The position numbers were made by a program, and so were the translations under genes. From contig JALVEX010000248.1 in assembly GCA_027030435.1 (NCBI GenBank), forward strand, positions 1-10,140: 10,140 bases of DNA. The letters run 5' to 3'. Positions 7,639 to 10,140 of this stretch are shown in pieces (the first letter of the stretch is position 1; every line of letters starts with the position of its first letter). The notes below the pieces were generated by a model. The model searched no databases. It was not told where the DNA came from and saw nothing but the letters and a program-made list of their open reading frames with translations. Origin of the DNA: Paracoccaceae bacterium. Lineage in GTDB: Bacteria > Pseudomonadota > Alphaproteobacteria > Rhodobacterales > Rhodobacteraceae.

Positions 7639-8712
7639 GCCGATTTTGACGCTCAGATCGAGGCTTCGAAGAAGCAGGTTGCGCAGGCGCAGAGCAAGAT
7701 CTCCGAAATTACATCGCGCATCGACAGGGTGCGCGAGAAACTGAAGGCGGGGGAGGAGATCGAACTCGATATCGAAAATGCCACGCTTGAGGACGTGCAT
7801 GCCCATACCGAGGCGATGAATGCCAATATCGCCGAACTGATCATGGGTCTTGATGACGTCACCGCCGGATTTTCGCGCGAATTCAACGAGATGCGCGACA
7901 AGACGGGCTGGGAGAGCTTTGTCGGTATCTTCTCGAAGGCCAAGGCCGAATCCATGCGCGCCGAGCGTATCCGCGCCGCCAGCGTGGATGACAAGCTGCA
8001 GGATCTGATCTCGAAATCCGACGTGATCGTGAAGCTTCTCGAAGGCCAGCTTGCGGTGCTCAACGAGCAGAAGGAAAAGGTAAGCGCCAATCTCGCCGAT
8101 ACGCTGGATGAGCGCGAGGCGGTGGTGGCCGAGCTTGAAAGCCTGCGCGCCGAGATTCAGGCGCTTGATCCGAAGATCATCGATCTCGAGAACAGGATCA
8201 GCGTCGAGCAGGATGCGGCAAAGCGCACCCAGCTCGAAACCGAGCTTGCCGAGCTCAATGCGAAATACAATGAGATGGTGCAGCAGGAACAGGTGAAGCT
8301 CGCCAAGAGCCAGACGCTCGAGCGCTATATCGAGAAGGGCAAGACATGGGTGGACAGCCTGCAGAACCAGGCCGCGACCCAGATGGTGCTGATCAACAAG
8401 CTGCAGACGGATACCCGCCAGCGCGTGGTGCTCTATGACGCGCTGACCAAATCTCTGAAAACGGCGCAGCAGCAGGATGTGGCGCACCGGATCAACGAGA
8501 TCGGCGTGGAAACCGACAAGGAGGCCCAGGCCGCCATGGCCGCGATCGGCACCGCCACCAACCAGCGCATGGCCGACATGATGGAGGCCCATGAGGATCA
8601 GATGATATTCGCCCGCAAGGTGCTGGAACAGAAGGCGAAGGCCGATGAACGCTTCGCCCGCCGCTTTGCCGAGATTGTCGAGAAGCACGACAAGAATCTC
8701 TACGGTTCCTGA
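7636..8712 (+). CDS. coiled-coil protein, distantly TelA-like, function unknown
   Basis: The product has 358 residues, no cysteine, no signal peptide and no membrane helix. It is almost wholly helical by composition. Residues 5-40 form a short charged helix. A long heptad-rich coiled coil covers roughly 120-235 (LEGQLAVLNEQKEKV, then alternating Leu and Glu/Lys positions). The C-terminal third (about 228-350) is Gln/Met/Ala-rich: LQNQAATQMVLINKLQTDTRQR near 242-263, IGTATNQRMADMMEAHEDQM near 304-323, and a basic end. A GWESFVGIFSKAKAE segment at 91-105 recalls the W..hhGhhxK element before the helices of TelA/KlaA 'toxic anion resistance' proteins, and the overall plan is similar. That is an impression, not an alignment. 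It starts at ATG 7636 with a strong ribosome site and its TGA overlaps the next ATG. A scaffold or filament-like partner for the two downstream proteins is a reasonable guess. It certainly looks like a real gene, with codon use matching its neighbours. Confidence 0.85.
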   Translation: MADFDAQIEASKKQVAQAQSKISEITSRIDRVREKLKAGEEIELDIENATLEDVHAHTEAMNANIAELIMGLDDVTAGFSREFNEMRDKTGWESFVGIFSKAKAESMRAERIRAASVDDKLQDLISKSDVIVKLLEGQLAVLNEQKEKVSANLADTLDEREAVVAELESLRAEIQALDPKIIDLENRISVEQDAAKRTQLETELAELNAKYNEMVQQEQVKLAKSQTLERYIEKGKTWVDSLQNQAATQMVLINKLQTDTRQRVVLYDALTKSLKTAQQQDVAHRINEIGVETDKEAQAAMAAIGTATNQRMADMMEAHEDQMIFARKVLEQKAKADERFARRFAEIVEKHDKNLYGS

Positions 8713-9845
8713 TGGCAGATACCGATCTCACCAAGGATCACGCCGAAATCGCAGATGGAGCGCTGACAGGGCGCTATTTCGCAAAGTTCGGGCGCATCCT
8801 CGACCATCTCGATCGCGTCGCGGGGATGATGGAGCGCGAAGGGCGTCTTGCGCGGGGCGATGTGGCGATCCTTGCGGGCTACATGCGTGCGCTGGCCAGG
8901 ACCTTCGCCGCGCTCTCCCACAAATACATGTTTGCCCGCCACCGGGCCGGGGGCGGTGGCAGCGGGCTGACCATAGATCGGGTCGAGAGCGGGTTTCCCG
9001 TGTTTCAGGAGATCCTGACCATGGCCAACGATGCCCAGCAGGCCGAACGCCACCTGCGCAACATGCCCGGCGGGGATGAACTGCGCGAGGCGATGATCCG
9101 CGAGATCCTGGGCGAATTGCGGGTGCCGGTGAAGCTGCAATATGCGATGGCCCAGCGGCTTTATTACCAAGCCCTTGCGGGGGGCGAACTGTTCTGGGCG
9201 CGAAACGATCCAGTCGCCATCTGGCTGGGCAATGTGGGGGATGGGGACAGGCGGCGCTATATGCTGCATTGGGCCGTTTATGACAGTCAGATTAATCTCC
9301 CGGCGATCTATCTGATGGATGTCGAGGATACGGGCCGCGAGGCGCTCACGAAGGACGAACGCCGCTGGCCCGAGGTGCAGGCGCATCTGATGGCGCAATC
9401 GGTGAATGCGCTGAAGCTTCTGACCATCGCCAGGGGGTTTGACGAGGATTTCGCCGATCTCCACCCCAAGCGCCTGCGCCGCTTTCATGTGGGGCCGATG
9501 TATTCCTCCGCCTTCACCCGCCAGAGCGGCCCGCTCAGCGAGGTGCTGGAGCAGGCGCGAGGGGGGGCGGGCGAGGATTGGGCCCTGGCCTGGACGGTTG
9601 AAACGCTTGAAAGCGAGCGGGTGAAGGAGGAGCGCACGGGCTGGTTTTCCACCGTGGAGCGGGAGATCTTTGCGCTGGATCCCTTCTCTGCCGAAGGATC
9701 GGACAGCGGCGCAACCCGCATCGAGCGCGCGCTGATCCTGCCGCAAAAGCCCTTTCAGGTGCTGGACGAGCTGGATCCGCCCGGTTTCCGGGCCTTGCGC
9801 AAGTTCGTGGTAAGCCCCGGAGGGACGGTTGTGAGCTATCGCTAG
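8712..9845 (+). CDS. uncharacterised soluble protein coupled to the coiled-coil gene
   Basis: The product has 377 residues and I do not recognise its family. No signal peptide, membrane helix, P-loop, zinc motif or helix-turn-helix is obvious. What can be seen: a helical N-terminal region (about 18-75), a glycine-rich hinge RAGGGGSG 78-85, a helical middle (about 95-160), then a mixed segment with HWAVYDSQINLPAIYLMDVED (185-205, likely beta strands), the motif HPKRLRRFHVGPMYSS 251-266, and a C-terminal part with ILPQKPFQVLDELDPPG 342-358. Tryptophans (162, 171, 187, 219, 290, 294, 311) suggest a folded globular protein. Its ATG at 8712 shares one base with the upstream stop (TGATG) and no Shine-Dalgarno precedes it. 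Translation therefore probably depends on ribosomes finishing the coiled-coil gene, which implies linked amounts and likely a shared complex. The third gene follows after 42 bases. Confidence 0.85.
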   Translation: MADTDLTKDHAEIADGALTGRYFAKFGRILDHLDRVAGMMEREGRLARGDVAILAGYMRALARTFAALSHKYMFARHRAGGGGSGLTIDRVESGFPVFQEILTMANDAQQAERHLRNMPGGDELREAMIREILGELRVPVKLQYAMAQRLYYQALAGGELFWARNDPVAIWLGNVGDGDRRRYMLHWAVYDSQINLPAIYLMDVEDTGREALTKDERRWPEVQAHLMAQSVNALKLLTIARGFDEDFADLHPKRLRRFHVGPMYSSAFTRQSGPLSEVLEQARGGAGEDWALAWTVETLESERVKEERTGWFSTVEREIFALDPFSAEGSDSGATRIERALILPQKPFQVLDELDPPGFRALRKFVVSPGGTVVSYR

Positions 9846-9887
9846 GCGCCGGGCAGAGGGTATCGAAGCAAGAAGAAGGAAAGAAAT

Positions 9888-10140
9888 GTGAGCATCACGG
9901 GTGACATGATGGAGCTTCGCGAAAGCGATATCCGGGCGCATTACGGCGCGGCGGAGGAAATGCTCGCAGGCTTCGATCACACGCCGCGTCTTGCGCGACC
10001 CAGGGAAGCCCCGAAAACGGAGCGCTCGCCCGGGATCGCCACCCGCCGCCGTTTCCGCTCCACCACCCCGGGGCTGGTGACGCGCAGCACCGCGCGCCCC
10101 GAAGGCGTGCGGCTGATCGAGCGGATCGAAGCGGCTGACG
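9888..10140 (+). CDS. unknown protein, third gene of the unit (3'-partial)
   Basis: An open frame runs from GTG 9888 to the window edge, giving 84 residues and one extra base. AAGGA (9876-9880) lies seven bases before the GTG, which favours it over ATGs at 9906 and 9909. The ATG at 9886 is followed at once by TGA in its own frame. The visible part starts with an acidic, probably helical stretch (MMELRESDIRAHYGAAEEM about 7-25), then a strongly basic, Pro/Arg/Thr-rich and likely disordered segment (33-70, with TRRRFRSTTPG at 52-62), and resumes a fold-like VRLIERIEAAD at the edge. No domain can be named. Short spacing and same strand place it in the same transcript as the two genes before it. 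Confidence 0.65.
   Translation, partial: MSITGDMMELRESDIRAHYGAAEEMLAGFDHTPRLARPREAPKTERSPGIATRRRFRSTTPGLVTRSTARPEGVRLIERIEAAD

Noticed and set aside
8700..9980. Minus-strand 426-codon open frame over the 377-residue gene
   Set aside because: Biased composition, crosses a gap and the start of the next gene, and the plus frame is coupled to its neighbour by TGATG. The choice is less certain than for known genes, as the plus-strand protein is unrecognised.

Overview
The window is a GC-rich, densely packed bacterial chromosome segment. Its gene content fits an alphaproteobacterium, most likely of the Rhodobacterales (Rhodobacter/Paracoccus/Roseobacter relatives). The reasons are the tilS-ftsH pair, an FtsH that begins MGNARN from a TTG codon and has a long acidic Pro/Glu tail, a one-carbon fhs gene beside a small AroQ chorismate mutase, and GC-biased codon use throughout. 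This assignment rests on remembered family patterns, not on a database search. I see no rRNA, tRNA, insertion sequence, CRISPR array or integration scar, and base composition looks even across the window.

Region by region. (1) 2-1147: tilS, tRNA(Ile)-lysidine synthase, cut at its 5' end by the window edge. (2) 1148-3221: ftsH, the membrane AAA+ zinc protease. It has a heat-shock-type promoter candidate overlapping the tilS stop, a TTG start behind a strong Shine-Dalgarno sequence, and a hairpin/T-run terminator. (3) 3252-3863: a MOSC-domain protein. (4) 4013-5689: fhs, formate-tetrahydrofolate ligase, preceded by a 149-base gap that holds a strong hairpin. (5) 5762-6100: a small AroQ-type chorismate mutase. 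(6) 7508-6219 on the minus strand: an M20 (ArgE/DapE-like) metallopeptidase/deacylase, convergent with the chorismate mutase. (7) From 7636 to the right edge: a plus-strand set of three genes. They are a 358-residue coiled-coil protein with a faint TelA-like flavour, a 377-residue soluble protein I do not recognise (start overlapping the previous stop as TGATG), and a third gene starting with GTG at 9888 and cut by the window edge.

How they fit together. The left two thirds are conserved housekeeping: tRNA modification, membrane protein quality control, and C1/folate and aromatic metabolism. The right-hand 2.5 kb is the least explained part. It is a tightly coupled unit of proteins without obvious enzymatic motifs, facing away from the M20 gene across a 127-base divergent region that contains a small palindrome and a repeated hexamer. 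That unit is the best candidate for an uncharacterised system, but its function cannot be read from this sequence alone. No gap without a gene exceeds 300 bases.
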